Positions 43,101-51,880 of a stretch of 64,000 nucleotides of DNA are shown in pieces. Where the stretch lies: assembly GCF_018141665.1 (NCBI RefSeq), contig NZ_CP067976.1:620001-684000 (forward strand), written 5' to 3'. The notes under the pieces were generated by a model. That model worked only from the letters and a program-made list of their open reading frames with translations. It had not been told where the DNA came from and ran no database searches. Made by a program: the position numbers and the translations under genes. Source of the stretch: Wolbachia endosymbiont of Spodoptera picta. GTDB taxonomy: Bacteria; Pseudomonadota; Alphaproteobacteria; Rickettsiales; Anaplasmataceae. The number at the start of each line of letters is the position of its first letter. Within the stretch, counting starts at the first letter, position 1.

Positions 43101-43595
43101 ATGAATAATAATACTAAAGGAATACCATTTGGCTTAGGTATAGCTACAACAATAGGAGCACTTACAGGTTGGGGACTCAGTTTTACAGCTTTATCACCAT
43201 TGGTGATGGGTGGGATTGTTGGTTCTATAGCTCCAGCATTGATTACAGCTCTGTGTGCGGGGGAGCTACTATACAAATTTTGCAAAAAAGATAATATTGA
43301 AAAGAATGAAAAATATGCGCCTATCTATTTTGGTATTTCCGCACTTGCAAGTGCTGCAATTGGAGTTGGTCTTGCTGCAGCTGCAATGGCTATTTTCCCT
43401 GATGTAACCCTTGGAATGGGATCTGCAGCTTTAGCAGGTGCAGTAATAGAAGTAATAGCACCAGTCGCAGCTATATTTGCAACAAAGCATATTATACAAC
43501 CAATAGCTCAGAAAGTGAATGAGTATATTATATCACCTATAGTTGAAAAAGTTGGAAAATGTTTTTCTTCAAAAGAGGAAGAGCAAGCTATATAA
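43101..43595 (+). CDS. Small multi-pass membrane protein, paralogue of the gene at 10985
   Basis: The 164-residue protein has four hydrophobic segments rich in Gly and Ala (ALTGWGLSFTALSPLVMGG, IVGSIAPALITALCAGELL, ALASAAIGVGLAAAAMAIF, AALAGAVIEVIAPVAAIFA). The charged loop LLYKFCKKDNIEKN and the tail YIISPIVEK match the protein at 10985. The function is unknown. It starts about 105 nt after tRNA-Gly, with AAGGAG upstream, and era follows. Confidence 0.85.
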   Translation: MNNNTKGIPFGLGIATTIGALTGWGLSFTALSPLVMGGIVGSIAPALITALCAGELLYKFCKKDNIEKNEKYAPIYFGISALASAAIGVGLAAAAMAIFPDVTLGMGSAALAGAVIEVIAPVAAIFATKHIIQPIAQKVNEYIISPIVEKVGKCFSSKEEEQAI

Positions 43596-43639
43596 TAATC
43601 AATTGACGTTAGCATTTAGTTTTCTTTATAATTTCCTTT

Positions 43640-44524
43640 GTGAAAGAACAAAAATGCTTATTTGTAACGATAGCTGGCTTGCCAAATGCTGGAAAGTCAA
43701 CGCTAATTAACAGCATCGTAGGCAAGAAAATTGCAATTGTCACCCCTAAAGTGCAGACAACAAGGACGCAGGTAAGGGGTGTTGCTATATGCAACAATGC
43801 GCAAATTGTTTTTACTGACTCTCCAGGAGTGTTTTCAGCAGAAACAAATCTTGAAAAAGCTTTAGTCAAATCTGCATGGGGAGCAGTTAAGGATAGTGAC
43901 ATTACTTTGTTGCTTGTTGATGTAAACAATTACCTAAAAAATATAGAAAGAATAAAAACGATATTTGCACGACTGGAGCGCACAAAAGGCAGATGCATTT
44001 TGGTTATCAATAAAACTGATTTAGTAAAGAAATCAGAGCTCAAGATGGCACATGAGCACCTAAATTTGCTTTATAAGTTTGAAAAAATTTTTACGATATC
44101 GGCACTGAAGAATGATGGACTTTCTAATTTGATGAATTACTTATCTGAAATTGCACCGATAAGCCCTTGGTTCTATGAAGAAGATCAAGTAACCGATTCC
44201 TCAGCTGATTTTTTATCAGCAGAAATTACAAGAGAGAAGTTATTCTTGAACCTACGTGAAGAATTGCCATACTCTACAGCTGTTATAACTGAACAATTTG
44301 AGGAAAAAAAAGATAAGAGTTTAGTCATAAAACAGATCATATTTGTATTGAAAGATAATCATAAGAAAATAGTGCTAGGAAAAGACGGCAGTAGCATAAA
44401 AAAAATTAATATCGAGGCGCGTACAGAATTGGAAAAGTTATTTGAGTGTAAAGTTCATCTCTTTTTGTTCGTAAAAGTGCGACCTTGGACTGATCGCCCT
44501 GAGGAATATATAAGTAATGCTTAA
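43640..44524 (+). CDS. era: GTPase Era
   Basis: Era is an essential GTPase that binds the 3' end of 16S rRNA during 30S assembly. G1 is GLPNAGKST, the switch-region threonine lies in TTRTQVRG, G3 is TDSPGV, G4 is NKTD, and the C-terminal KH domain carries KIVLGKDGSSIKKI. At 294 residues its length is normal. GTG is the start codon at 43640. The stop overlaps the following exonuclease gene by 8 nt. Confidence 0.97.
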   Translation: MKEQKCLFVTIAGLPNAGKSTLINSIVGKKIAIVTPKVQTTRTQVRGVAICNNAQIVFTDSPGVFSAETNLEKALVKSAWGAVKDSDITLLLVDVNNYLKNIERIKTIFARLERTKGRCILVINKTDLVKKSELKMAHEHLNLLYKFEKIFTISALKNDGLSNLMNYLSEIAPISPWFYEEDQVTDSSADFLSAEITREKLFLNLREELPYSTAVITEQFEEKKDKSLVIKQIIFVLKDNHKKIVLGKDGSSIKKINIEARTELEKLFECKVHLFLFVKVRPWTDRPEEYISNA

Positions 44525-45344
44525 TTCTTTGTTGGTATTTGATATTGAAACTATACCAGATGTAAATTCCTGCAAGAATTTACTAAATATTAGTGATGAT
44601 AGCAGTGTAGAAGAAAAGAGGAACGCATTAACAAAATATCATCTTGAAATAACAAACGGGCAAAACTCTTTTCTGCGTCAGCCCTTCCACCTTGTTGTAG
44701 TTATTAGTTTTTTACTTTGTAATATAACACGCCAGAGCGGTTATGAAATGTTCACACTACAAGAAATAAGATCTGGAGGCACAGTAAACTCCAATGAAAA
44801 AGAGCTAGTAAAGGGATTTTTTAACTACATATCAGAGAAAAAGCCAAGACTAGTTTCGTTCAATGGGCGCACTTTTGATATACCGGTACTGAAGTACCGT
44901 GCTATGGTTCATGGCACTCAAGCAGAATATTTTCACAAAGCTGGCGATAAGTGGAATAGTTACAATCAGAGGTACAGTAGTGATTGGCATTGTGATTTGC
45001 TTGAATCTCTCTCTGATTTTGGAGCTTCTGCAAGAATGAAGATGAACGAAGTTTGCGCAGCACTTAATCTTCCCGGTAAGATTGGAGTTGATGGTTCACA
45101 AGTTATGGATTTATACGATAGTGGAAAAATACAAGAGATTCGCGATTATTGCGAAACAGATGTGATTAACACCTATTTGATTTACTTGAAGTTCATGCAT
45201 CATCAAGGAAGAATTACTACAGAAAGCTATAATAAGAGCATAGAAGAACTGCTTTTGGAATGCGAAAAAAAAGAACACCTAAAGAAATTTAAAGAAGAAT
45301 GGAAAATAACTTCTGGTGAAAATTTTTATATTGAATTTAAATGA
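44517..45344 (+). CDS. 3'-5' exonuclease, DNA polymerase B-like family
   Basis: This 275-residue protein is of the stand-alone PolB-type exonuclease family. The DEDD motifs are LLVFDIETIPD (Asp, Glu), LVSFNGRTFDIPVL (Asp) and YCETDVINTYLIY (Asp). It probably trims DNA or RNA 3' ends; the precise substrate is unknown. The 8-nt overlap with era implies translational coupling. Confidence 0.82.
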   Translation: MLNSLLVFDIETIPDVNSCKNLLNISDDSSVEEKRNALTKYHLEITNGQNSFLRQPFHLVVVISFLLCNITRQSGYEMFTLQEIRSGGTVNSNEKELVKGFFNYISEKKPRLVSFNGRTFDIPVLKYRAMVHGTQAEYFHKAGDKWNSYNQRYSSDWHCDLLESLSDFGASARMKMNEVCAALNLPGKIGVDGSQVMDLYDSGKIQEIRDYCETDVINTYLIYLKFMHHQGRITTESYNKSIEELLLECEKKEHLKKFKEEWKITSGENFYIEFK

Positions 45345-45357
45345 GTAGATGCTACAG

Positions 45358-45375
45358 AGCAATCTAATGATTGCT
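45358..45375. terminator. Terminator hairpin between convergent genes
   Basis: AGCAATC, TAAT loop, GATTGCT, followed by TTGTA, between the exonuclease stop (45344) and the convergent lipase stop (45387). The T tract is weak. Confidence 0.4.
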
Positions 45376-45386
45376 TTGTATAGTAG

Positions 45387-46700
45387 TTATAAACTCCTTG
45401 TAGTAGAAAAGACATTTTGATGTGCCCTTTGCTTAACTTCTGCTTGTTCAAGCTTAGAAAAATTTTCTAAGTTTTTATCTTGGTATTCCTTTTTTACTTT
45501 CTCGAAAAAATTTTGTCCACCAAGAATATAATTACCTAAATTAGCAGCATAATATTGAGCATTACCTAAAACTGCACAGTTAATTCGACTTAATATTCTC
45601 GAAGGGTAATAAAAGAGAGAAACGTTATTGTTCGATCGGAAATCCTCTTCATCCATTATTTTAATGGCTTCATGATAACCATCTATTTGATGAACAAAAT
45701 ATCCTTCAGGTACTGATATTCTCAATTGTGCACCTACATGAGCATAACCACAAATACCAGGTGATACCGCTGGTACTGGGTCTTGTCTATGTTGAGTTAC
45801 TCTAATGGTTTTTTCTTGAAGAACATCATTATAAAATTCACTAGCAGTAAGATCAAAAACTCGTGGATCACCAAAAGTTGCAACATGAACATCTTCAGCT
45901 CCTTCTGTTTTATTGAGGCATAAAGCAGCTATCTTAGCAATAGCTCCTCCCATACTGTGACCTGTGAGATTAATTTTAAAATCCTTGATTTCTGATCCCT
46001 GTTTTTCAGCATGAGATTTTAAAATGCCATACAGATTAGGCCATGAATCCATAAATGAATTATAGAAACCACAATGAATTCTTCCACCTTCAGGTAAAAA
46101 TTCCGAAGTAGCAAAAAGTACATTTATATCAGTAATTCCATCATTAAAACTCTGGCTCAGACGAGTACCATAGTAGGCTATTGTTATTTCTTTACCTTTT
46201 ATAAAAACGTGACCAGCATCTTTTTCAAAGCTATTACCAAATGGAATAATTTCATAACCTTCGCTGATGAGTTCAGCTCTAGTTTTATACATTTTTTCAG
46301 TAGATGGAACAATTTCAAAATCTTCTACAATTTCAAATTCAGTTTTGTATACTCTTTGAGCTAGGTTGTTACATCTTTTTTTACTTAATTTACCATCATC
46401 ATCGCCATAGCTTATCTTGCAGAAATTACCCATTTCTAATAATTTCTCTCTATCAAGTCCTGCAATTTTTACAATACTTTCATCTATTTTATAGTCAGAA
46501 GGTAAAGAACATGGCTCATTTGGATCAGCACGATTTATAAATTCATAATCTTCAATGATCTCAAATTCATCGTCATATTCTTTCATCTCGTATTTGCCAT
46601 CATCTACTGAAATAGAGTCTGGCTGTTCAGTATTACCTGGCTCTGAGCCTGTAGCAGCACCTGTAGTGCTAAACCAATTGCGTAAAAAACTAAAATCCAT
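45387..46700 (-). CDS. Class 3 (Rhizomucor-type) lipase family protein
   Basis: The 437-residue protein has an acidic N-terminal region of about 110 residues and then a lipase_3 core: ITIAYYGTRLSQS, GRIHCGFYNSF, nucleophile elbow LTGHSMGGAIAKIAAL and ATFGDPRVFD (catalytic Asp), with a C-terminal His in GYAHVGAQLRI or VHQIDGYHEAI. There is no N-terminal signal peptide, so any export would use another route. Enzymes of this type hydrolyse acylglycerols or phospholipids; a host-lipid target is inference. Confidence 0.88.
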   Translation of the reverse strand: MDFSFLRNWFSTTGAATGSEPGNTEQPDSISVDDGKYEMKEYDDEFEIIEDYEFINRADPNEPCSLPSDYKIDESIVKIAGLDREKLLEMGNFCKISYGDDDGKLSKKRCNNLAQRVYKTEFEIVEDFEIVPSTEKMYKTRAELISEGYEIIPFGNSFEKDAGHVFIKGKEITIAYYGTRLSQSFNDGITDINVLFATSEFLPEGGRIHCGFYNSFMDSWPNLYGILKSHAEKQGSEIKDFKINLTGHSMGGAIAKIAALCLNKTEGAEDVHVATFGDPRVFDLTASEFYNDVLQEKTIRVTQHRQDPVPAVSPGICGYAHVGAQLRISVPEGYFVHQIDGYHEAIKIMDEEDFRSNNNVSLFYYPSRILSRINCAVLGNAQYYAANLGNYILGGQNFFEKVKKEYQDKNLENFSKLEQAEVKQRAHQNVFSTTRSL

Positions 46701-47031
46701 AAGTACCCCAATCTGTCAAAAATAAAACAATAATCTACCAACTATAATACAAATTAATATTATTGTCAACAATTTATATTAATAATTTAATCTTTTTATG
46801 CTTTTACTTTGAGTAAATTTTACTTCCATAGAATAAGTATAGAGTTATAATACACTAACAAGCAAACCTCTGTACTAAATTTTGGTTAATATAAACGTTG
46901 AGCGTATTAAGAAAGTTGCTTTTAAAGTATTGCATTTTACTTTTATTTTCGCTATAAGGTTGCTTTAAGTTGGATTTTCAACACCTTTATACTATTTATG
47001 TTATGATTTTAAAATTTTTTGGGGGCACTTC
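46701..47031. other. Gene-free AT-rich region upstream of the porin gene
   Basis: These 331 nt separate the divergent lipase and porin genes and hold no ORF or palindrome. A strong GGGGG ribosome-binding site lies just before the porin ATG. Promoter-like boxes exist (TTGGAT, 17 nt, TATTTA near 46971-46999), but this AT-rich stretch offers several alternatives. Confidence 0.35.
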
Positions 47032-49074
47032 ATGAAAAAATCTATTTATACTAGAACTGCTCTAGCTTCTCTATTGACTTTATGTTCTTTCAGTGGCTTT
47101 GCTGCTGACTTTTCTGACGAGAGTATGAAGGAAGTAAAAAAGCAAGAGAGTAACGAGTCAATCAAAACTTCTGGAAAGATGGAAGTGATGAAGACGTCAA
47201 ATAAGAAACTAAAAGAAAAAATGGACAGGATATGTAATGCTGATCCAAGAAAAAAAGCCGAGGAGCTTAAGAAAAAAGAAGAACTAAGATTAGCAGCTGA
47301 GCAGAAGAAAAAAGAGGAGTTAAAATTAGCAGCTGAACAAAAGAAGAAAAAAGAAGAGTTAAAATTAGTAGCAAAACAAAAGAAAAAAGATGAAATTAGG
47401 CTAGCAAAAGAGAAAAAAGCAAAGTTTATAGAGGATTCAAAGGCGAAAGCTCTAAGCACTAAAAATTCTAATGTAGAAAAGTCAAAAATTAAGGGTTCTA
47501 AAACTAAGAATGCTAAAATTGAAGCTAAAGATATAAAAAAGGATGTAAAAGTTGTTAACAGCAATACAGAGGAAAAAGGTAAGGCAAGTCCTGTTGTTTC
47601 AGTTGGTGGGGTTGATATTATCAATACCAATCAAGGGGATGGTTTAAGAATAACTTTCGGTGGCGTTGTTGATTCTCAAGGTTATGGTAACCATGGGCTA
47701 AGTGGCTATAACCATTATAATATTATGCCAGGTAAATCTACAGATTATTTTAACAATACTCCAGATAGTATAAAAGGAGCAAATCCAATATTTCCTAAAG
47801 GGATAGGGAATATTGGTGATTACAGTGAAAACATGGGCATGATTTCAGATGCAATATTGCACTTAAGAGCTGAAAATAAAAATGAGGATATTGGTCTTCG
47901 TTATGGTGCCGATGTACAATTCCATGTTCCAGTTACTGAAGGTAAAGGAGCTTCACAAGGCGTAAATGCTGCAAGAGGTAGAAGTGCGCATGTATTCTTA
48001 AATTCACAATATGGTGATCTGAAACTTGGCTATCAGTTTGGTCCTGAGTCTCTGATGAGACTTGATGCAACAAGAATTGCAACTGTTGATGGAGCTGCAG
48101 ATAGTGACTGGTTCAGAAAAGTAAACTTAGAAGGAAGTGCTGCAAACTTTCCATTTTACGTAACACCACGTCTTTACACTGAAAGCTTCTCGAGCGAGAG
48201 CGAAAAACTCTCCTTCCGTATGGCAGGAAAATACAACAAAGAGGTTATGACCACATTGCCATTTAGAGCTGCTTACTACTCGCCGAATTATATGGGTGCA
48301 AGATTTGGTCTTAGCTACTCACCTCGCTACGATAGTGGTTTATCCGTTGTAAAAGAAATAGCTCCAGATTTCCTCAAAGATTCAAATAATAAGGTAACAG
48401 GGGTAAAGAATGAGGAAACGTTAAGACATGTTGGACCAGATTACCAGCATATAATAAGTGCTGGTGCATCATATGAATATGACTTTAGTAAACATAATGT
48501 AAAAGTTAAAACTTCCGTAGTTGGTGAATATGGGGTTTCAAAGCAACCGAGTAAAGATAAGCATCTTTATAAGGAATTTGTAGAGTACAATGACCTGATG
48601 GGTGTTAATTTGGGTGTAAGCGCTGATTATAAGATTGATGAAGGTCAAAATATAAAATTCGCTGCTTCTTTTGCATATTTAGGCAAATCTGGTCAACCGA
48701 AGAGTATCAAGGAACTCGACCCTGCTTCAAAAGAATATAAAGAGACTACTGATATTGCTAGAAAAAATGGCTTAAAGCAATTTAATGACAAGGACACCAT
48801 GTATTGGACTGCAGGTGCTGGTTATCAATATGAGAATGTTTATACAAGCTTGACATACTTTGGCAGTACAATGAATGATAAAGATATGCTTCATGATGTT
48901 GCACTTGGTGTTCAGTATGATCTATCTTCTTGCAATAAGAGCAAGTTTGTTCCTTATGCAGCCTTACATTATTTTATGACTGATGAAAAAGGTGCGCTGA
49001 AAGACCAAAAAGGTACTGATGTACCTTCTAACCAAGGAATTCTTCTACTAACTGGTGTGAAGTTTTCTTTCTAA
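47032..49074 (+). CDS. Outer-membrane porin-like protein with long Lys/Glu-rich N-terminal region
   Basis: The 680-residue protein has a clear signal peptide (residues 1-24, cleavage after FSGFAA). Residues about 30-185 form a Lys/Glu/Ala-rich, coiled-coil-like region with repeated KKKEELKLAAEQ units. From about 200 on, an alternating aromatic pattern typical of a porin barrel appears (GDGLRITFGGVVDSQGYG; GDLKLGYQFGPES; RFGLSYSPRYDSG), ending in the outer-membrane-type VKFSF. The charged region probably lies in the periplasm. A strong hairpin follows the gene. Confidence 0.85.
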   Translation: MKKSIYTRTALASLLTLCSFSGFAADFSDESMKEVKKQESNESIKTSGKMEVMKTSNKKLKEKMDRICNADPRKKAEELKKKEELRLAAEQKKKEELKLAAEQKKKKEELKLVAKQKKKDEIRLAKEKKAKFIEDSKAKALSTKNSNVEKSKIKGSKTKNAKIEAKDIKKDVKVVNSNTEEKGKASPVVSVGGVDIINTNQGDGLRITFGGVVDSQGYGNHGLSGYNHYNIMPGKSTDYFNNTPDSIKGANPIFPKGIGNIGDYSENMGMISDAILHLRAENKNEDIGLRYGADVQFHVPVTEGKGASQGVNAARGRSAHVFLNSQYGDLKLGYQFGPESLMRLDATRIATVDGAADSDWFRKVNLEGSAANFPFYVTPRLYTESFSSESEKLSFRMAGKYNKEVMTTLPFRAAYYSPNYMGARFGLSYSPRYDSGLSVVKEIAPDFLKDSNNKVTGVKNEETLRHVGPDYQHIISAGASYEYDFSKHNVKVKTSVVGEYGVSKQPSKDKHLYKEFVEYNDLMGVNLGVSADYKIDEGQNIKFAASFAYLGKSGQPKSIKELDPASKEYKETTDIARKNGLKQFNDKDTMYWTAGAGYQYENVYTSLTYFGSTMNDKDMLHDVALGVQYDLSSCNKSKFVPYAALHYFMTDEKGALKDQKGTDVPSNQGILLLTGVKFSF

Positions 49075-49088
49075 TTTGTTCTAGTAAT

Positions 49089-49115
49089 ACACACCACAAC
49101 TTGAATGTGGTGTGT
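49089..49115 (+). terminator. Hairpin terminator after the porin gene
   Basis: ACACACCACA, 7-nt loop, TGTGGTGTGT: a perfect 10-bp stem starting 15 nt after the stop codon, followed by the moderately T-rich GTCTTGTCTGTT. Confidence 0.6.
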
Positions 49116-49205
49116 GTCTTGTCTGTTAGTGTTTATTTGTCGATCAAATAAACATAAGCCAGTGCGTAACAAACTCTACGGGTATTTATTCTATTCACAC
49201 AATAA

Positions 49206-49385
49206 GTAATGTCATCCCAGTCACAGCTGTACGAAAATTGTGGCAATTTGCATAGTAAATGGTGTCATCCCAGTGCTTGACACTAGGATCCATTTTTCCA
49301 TCATCATCAGAAACGTTGTATTTTAACATTACTTTTATACTCGTAAATTTAACTGGATGCCAATGTATGGGAGCTGGCATGACAC
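49206..49385. repeat. Palindromic repeat cluster
   Basis: A half-unit near 49208 (GTCATCCCAGTCACAGC), a full unit at about 49263-49292 (GTCATCCCAGTGCTTGACAC/TAGGATCC) and a diverged partner (CTGGATGCCAATG...GGCATGACA) near 49353-49385 lie between the porin and DUF2163 genes. No ORF is credible in 49075-49465. Confidence 0.65.
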
Positions 49386-49465
49386 CCTATGGCTACTCAG
49401 ATAATGGATAAATTATCATAATCCCTTACCTATCGAACGTTTTCAAATTCAATCAATTAAGCAGT

Positions 49466-50263
49466 ATGCAAACCAAACTAAAAAACCATTTAACTGGAGA
49501 ATTACTTACCATCGCTACTTGCTGGAAATTAACACTTGTAAGTGGGGAGGTAATGGGATTCACTGACTATGATGAAGATTTAAATCTCAATAATATACTC
49601 TATAAATCTTCAAGCGGTTTTATAGCCAGCAGTATAATATTAAATAGCGATTTGAGAACTGATAATATAGAAATTGAAGGAATATTAAATAGTGCTGATA
49701 TTAAAGAAAAAGATGTTTTATCAGGAAGGCATGACTTTGCAAATATTGAAATATTTCTTGTGAATTATAAAGATTTGAGTCAGGGAATTATGAATTTGCA
49801 TGCAGGAACTTTTGGTAAAGTAACATTAAATAGTGGGAGGTTTATCGCTGAAATTAGAGGTCTTGCGACAAAGCTTGAGAGAAGCATAACAGAGCTATAT
49901 TCTCCTGTATGCAGGGCACAATTTTGCGATGATAGATGTAAAGCTGATGCTAAAAAGTTTAGTAGAATGAGCACAATTACTAAAGTGATAGATGAAAGAA
50001 GATTTGAAGACACTAATTTAATCGAAAGCGATGGATATTATAAGCACGGAGTGGTAAAATTCTTTAGTTCAGCAACATTTGAAGTTGTAGTTAAAGAATA
50101 CAAAAATAAAGTAGTTACATTATTTGCTTCTCCTCCATATCAAATTTCTACCGGAGATAAATATTCGATACTTGCAGGTTGTGATAAAGCGTTTTTAACG
50201 TGCAAAAACAAGTTTAACAATACTGTGAATTTCCGTGGCGAACCATATATACCAGTTGTTTAG
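49466..50263 (+). CDS. DUF2163 / BR0599-type phage (GTA) protein
   Basis: The 265-residue protein resembles the DUF2163 family of RcGTA and related prophages, tail-hub-region proteins coded near the distal end of the GTA structural cluster. Supporting features are FTDYDEDLNLNNILYKSSSGF near the start, GEFGKV-like HAGTFGKVTLNSGRFIAEIRGL, LYSPVCRAQFCDDRCK and the Cys-rich end GCDKAFLTCKNKF.NTVNFRGEPYIP (the family's final signature, one residue omitted). The frame is intact. It stands alone, far from the portal gene, as expected for scattered GTA relics. Confidence 0.82.
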   Translation: MQTKLKNHLTGELLTIATCWKLTLVSGEVMGFTDYDEDLNLNNILYKSSSGFIASSIILNSDLRTDNIEIEGILNSADIKEKDVLSGRHDFANIEIFLVNYKDLSQGIMNLHAGTFGKVTLNSGRFIAEIRGLATKLERSITELYSPVCRAQFCDDRCKADAKKFSRMSTITKVIDERRFEDTNLIESDGYYKHGVVKFFSSATFEVVVKEYKNKVVTLFASPPYQISTGDKYSILAGCDKAFLTCKNKFNNTVNFRGEPYIPVV

Positions 50264-50294
50264 CAGCATAATTTTTAATATTATGAATAAGTAT

Positions 50295-50381
50295 GGAAAG
50301 GTGGCTGAGCGGTCTAAAGCACACGCTTGGAAAGCGTGCACATATGAAAATATGTCGGGGGTTCGAATCCCCCCTTTTCCG
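50295..50381 (+). tRNA. tRNA-Ser (GGA)
   Basis: This class II tRNA of 87 nt has anticodon loop TTGGAAA (GGA) between CACGC/GCGTG, a long variable arm (CACATATGAAAATATGTC) and T-arm GGGGGTTCGAATCCCCC, with G73. CCA is not encoded. Confidence 0.97.
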
Positions 50382-50389
50382 CACATTAT

Positions 50390-50600
50390 TTCTAGTATAA
50401 CATAGGATTTTCCGTTTTGTTCTTGAACGTAATAACCATATAGCATTAGCACTTCAGCTCCGCAATTTTTCAGAGTCATCTACGTCAATAAAAGAATAGA
50501 GTTGATGTTCATCAAGTTGCAGAGCCTTCTTGATTTTTGATGACGAAGAGTAGTTGTTATCATAGAAATACATCCAGTAGCCAGCATACCTTCCCTATTC
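50390..50600 (-). pseudogene. Possible gene relic, unidentified
   Basis: On the minus strand an open stretch (about 50600 to the TGA at 50454) has protein-like composition (YAGYWMYFYDN..., then LYSFIDVDDSEKL). It continues in another frame as GAEVLMLYGYYVQEQNGKSY toward tRNA-Ser. Stops lie just upstream. It may be the frameshifted end of a lost gene. The rest of 50601-50701 shows nothing. Confidence 0.3.
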
Positions 50601-50701
50601 CTAATAATCTCTTGCAATACTATACTTAGTCTGTGTCATTTCTCACGAGCATCAGCAAACTGGTATGTACTAGCTCGAGAATTAACTGTCAAACTTTTAT
50701 T

Positions 50702-51076
50702 TTAGTATTTTTCCTCCATTTCTAAAAACCACCTCTCTATATTTCTATGCATAAACAGAATTAAATTTCCTTCATATATCGTAGTTACACTAGAATATTC
50801 TATACCTGACTTAGAAATACAATCGTGGGCGATTAAAATCAGCTCATATTGTTCTTTGCAATCTCCATCAAGTACAATGAAAATTCCAATTATAGGACCA
50901 AACGTTTCGTGATTTAACAATACAGGAATTCCACTCTTTTTATAATCTTCTAGCAAAAAAACGTTTTTACTCTCTTTAAGAACTATGTTTTTTGCTTTAT
51001 CCAGTTTTCTAAAGAGCATTCTTCTTTTCCTACCTAATCCGAAATACTCTTTTTCTGTATCCTCAAACAACTTCAT
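50702..51076 (-). CDS. Hypothetical protein
   Basis: This soluble 124-residue protein begins at ATG 51076 (the TTG at 51094 is less likely). The N-terminal third is basic (GLGRKRRMLFRKLDKAK); the rest is mixed alpha/beta (GPIIGIFIVLDGD; YELILIAHDCISK) with an aromatic-acidic end. I recognise no family. It is divergent from the toxin-antitoxin operon, whose promoter lies in the shared upstream region. Confidence 0.6.
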   Translation of the reverse strand: MKLFEDTEKEYFGLGRKRRMLFRKLDKAKNIVLKESKNVFLLEDYKKSGIPVLLNHETFGPIIGIFIVLDGDCKEQYELILIAHDCISKSGIEYSSVTTIYEGNLILFMHRNIERWFLEMEEKY

Positions 51077-51179
51077 AACTCCATAGAACAACAACTTTGT
51101 AATATAGTTTTTTACAAAAGCTAAAACAAGTAATATATATTATACACCCCTTCTTCCTCTTCACCTTAACAATTCTTTA

Positions 51180-51208
51180 TTGAAAATTTCAGAAAAATGT
51201 TTTATAAT
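51180..51208 (+). promoter_or_regulatory. Sigma-70-type promoter of the toxin-antitoxin operon
   Basis: TTGAAA (51180-51185), 17-nt spacer and TATAAT (51203-51208), 24 nt before the antitoxin ATG. This is close to consensus in both boxes and spacing. Confidence 0.6.
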
Positions 51209-51232
51209 TATTAGTAGATTTCGGTAAAACTT

Positions 51233-51463
51233 ATGGCAAACGCTAATTTAGCTTTCAGTAAAGAAACTTTACAGCATTTTGCTAAGCTAGTTGAGCTCAC
51301 TAAGCAGCCCACTCAAGAATTAGCAGACAGGCTATTTAAAGAAGCAATAGGTCGTGAAATGGAAGATTTTTTACTATCTGTAGTTGCTGATCAATATGAT
51401 ATTGAAAATGAAAAAAAAACTAAAAGTGAGGACGTGGATTGGAATACATTATTATCTTCCTAG
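51233..51463 (+). CDS. Antitoxin of a type II toxin-antitoxin pair
   Basis: This 76-residue acidic, helical protein sits directly upstream of, and overlaps, a RelE/ParE-type toxin. The N-terminal half (ETLQHFAKLVELTKQPTQELADRLFKEAI-type helix-rich region) would bind DNA or dimerise; the acidic C-terminal part (DIENEKKTKSEDVDWNTLL) would wrap the toxin. I do not recognise the exact antitoxin family. The call rests on gene order, size and overlap. Confidence 0.75.
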   Translation: MANANLAFSKETLQHFAKLVELTKQPTQELADRLFKEAIGREMEDFLLSVVADQYDIENEKKTKSEDVDWNTLLSS

Positions 51464-51738
51464 ACAGTGTTCTTGAAGAAGATCTTCCAAATCTTCCAAA
51501 AAAAGTACGGTCAAGAGCTATAGATGCAATAAAAGAGCGACTTACAGTTAATCCAATTGATTTTGGTGAATCGTTTTGTTACAAACTCAAAGGGTTCAGA
51601 AGACTAAGGGTTGGCGACTATCGTATCATGTATTATACAGACACCAAAAAACATGAAGTAACTATCGTTACAATAGGACATAGAGACACTATTTACGAGA
51701 AGGCTCTTAAAGTACTAAATAACTATGTTTTTCAATAA
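51439..51738 (+). CDS. RelE/ParE-family toxin
   Basis: The protein of about 99 residues starts at TTG 51439, overlapping the antitoxin by 25 nt. Family features are IIFLDSVLEEDLPNLPKKV, the basic FCYKLKGFRRLRVGDYRIMYY core with conserved Arg/Tyr, and VTIVTIGHRDTIYE. RelE toxins cleave ribosome-bound mRNA, whereas ParE acts on gyrase; the GHRDTIYE ending suits RelE. A decayed copy of the gene lies inverted at 51954-52201 and shares 63 identical nucleotides. Confidence 0.85.
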   Translation: MEYIIIFLDSVLEEDLPNLPKKVRSRAIDAIKERLTVNPIDFGESFCYKLKGFRRLRVGDYRIMYYTDTKKHEVTIVTIGHRDTIYEKALKVLNNYVFQ

Positions 51739-51880
51739 ACTCTGTTTCGTTAAGTAAGGAAATTATAAATATATTATTATACAGCCCTCCTTCCTGATCC
51801 ATTCTTCACCTTAGGTGGCTTTGCTCAGCTCAAAAATAACTCATTTTTTTGGCTACCCCCTATAATTTTACTACTCTACA

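Noticed and set aside
47046..47630. A 194-residue minus-strand frame
   Set aside because: It lies opposite the Lys/Glu-rich porin coding region, and its Ser/Phe-rich product is the expected artefact of AAG/GAA codons on the other strand.
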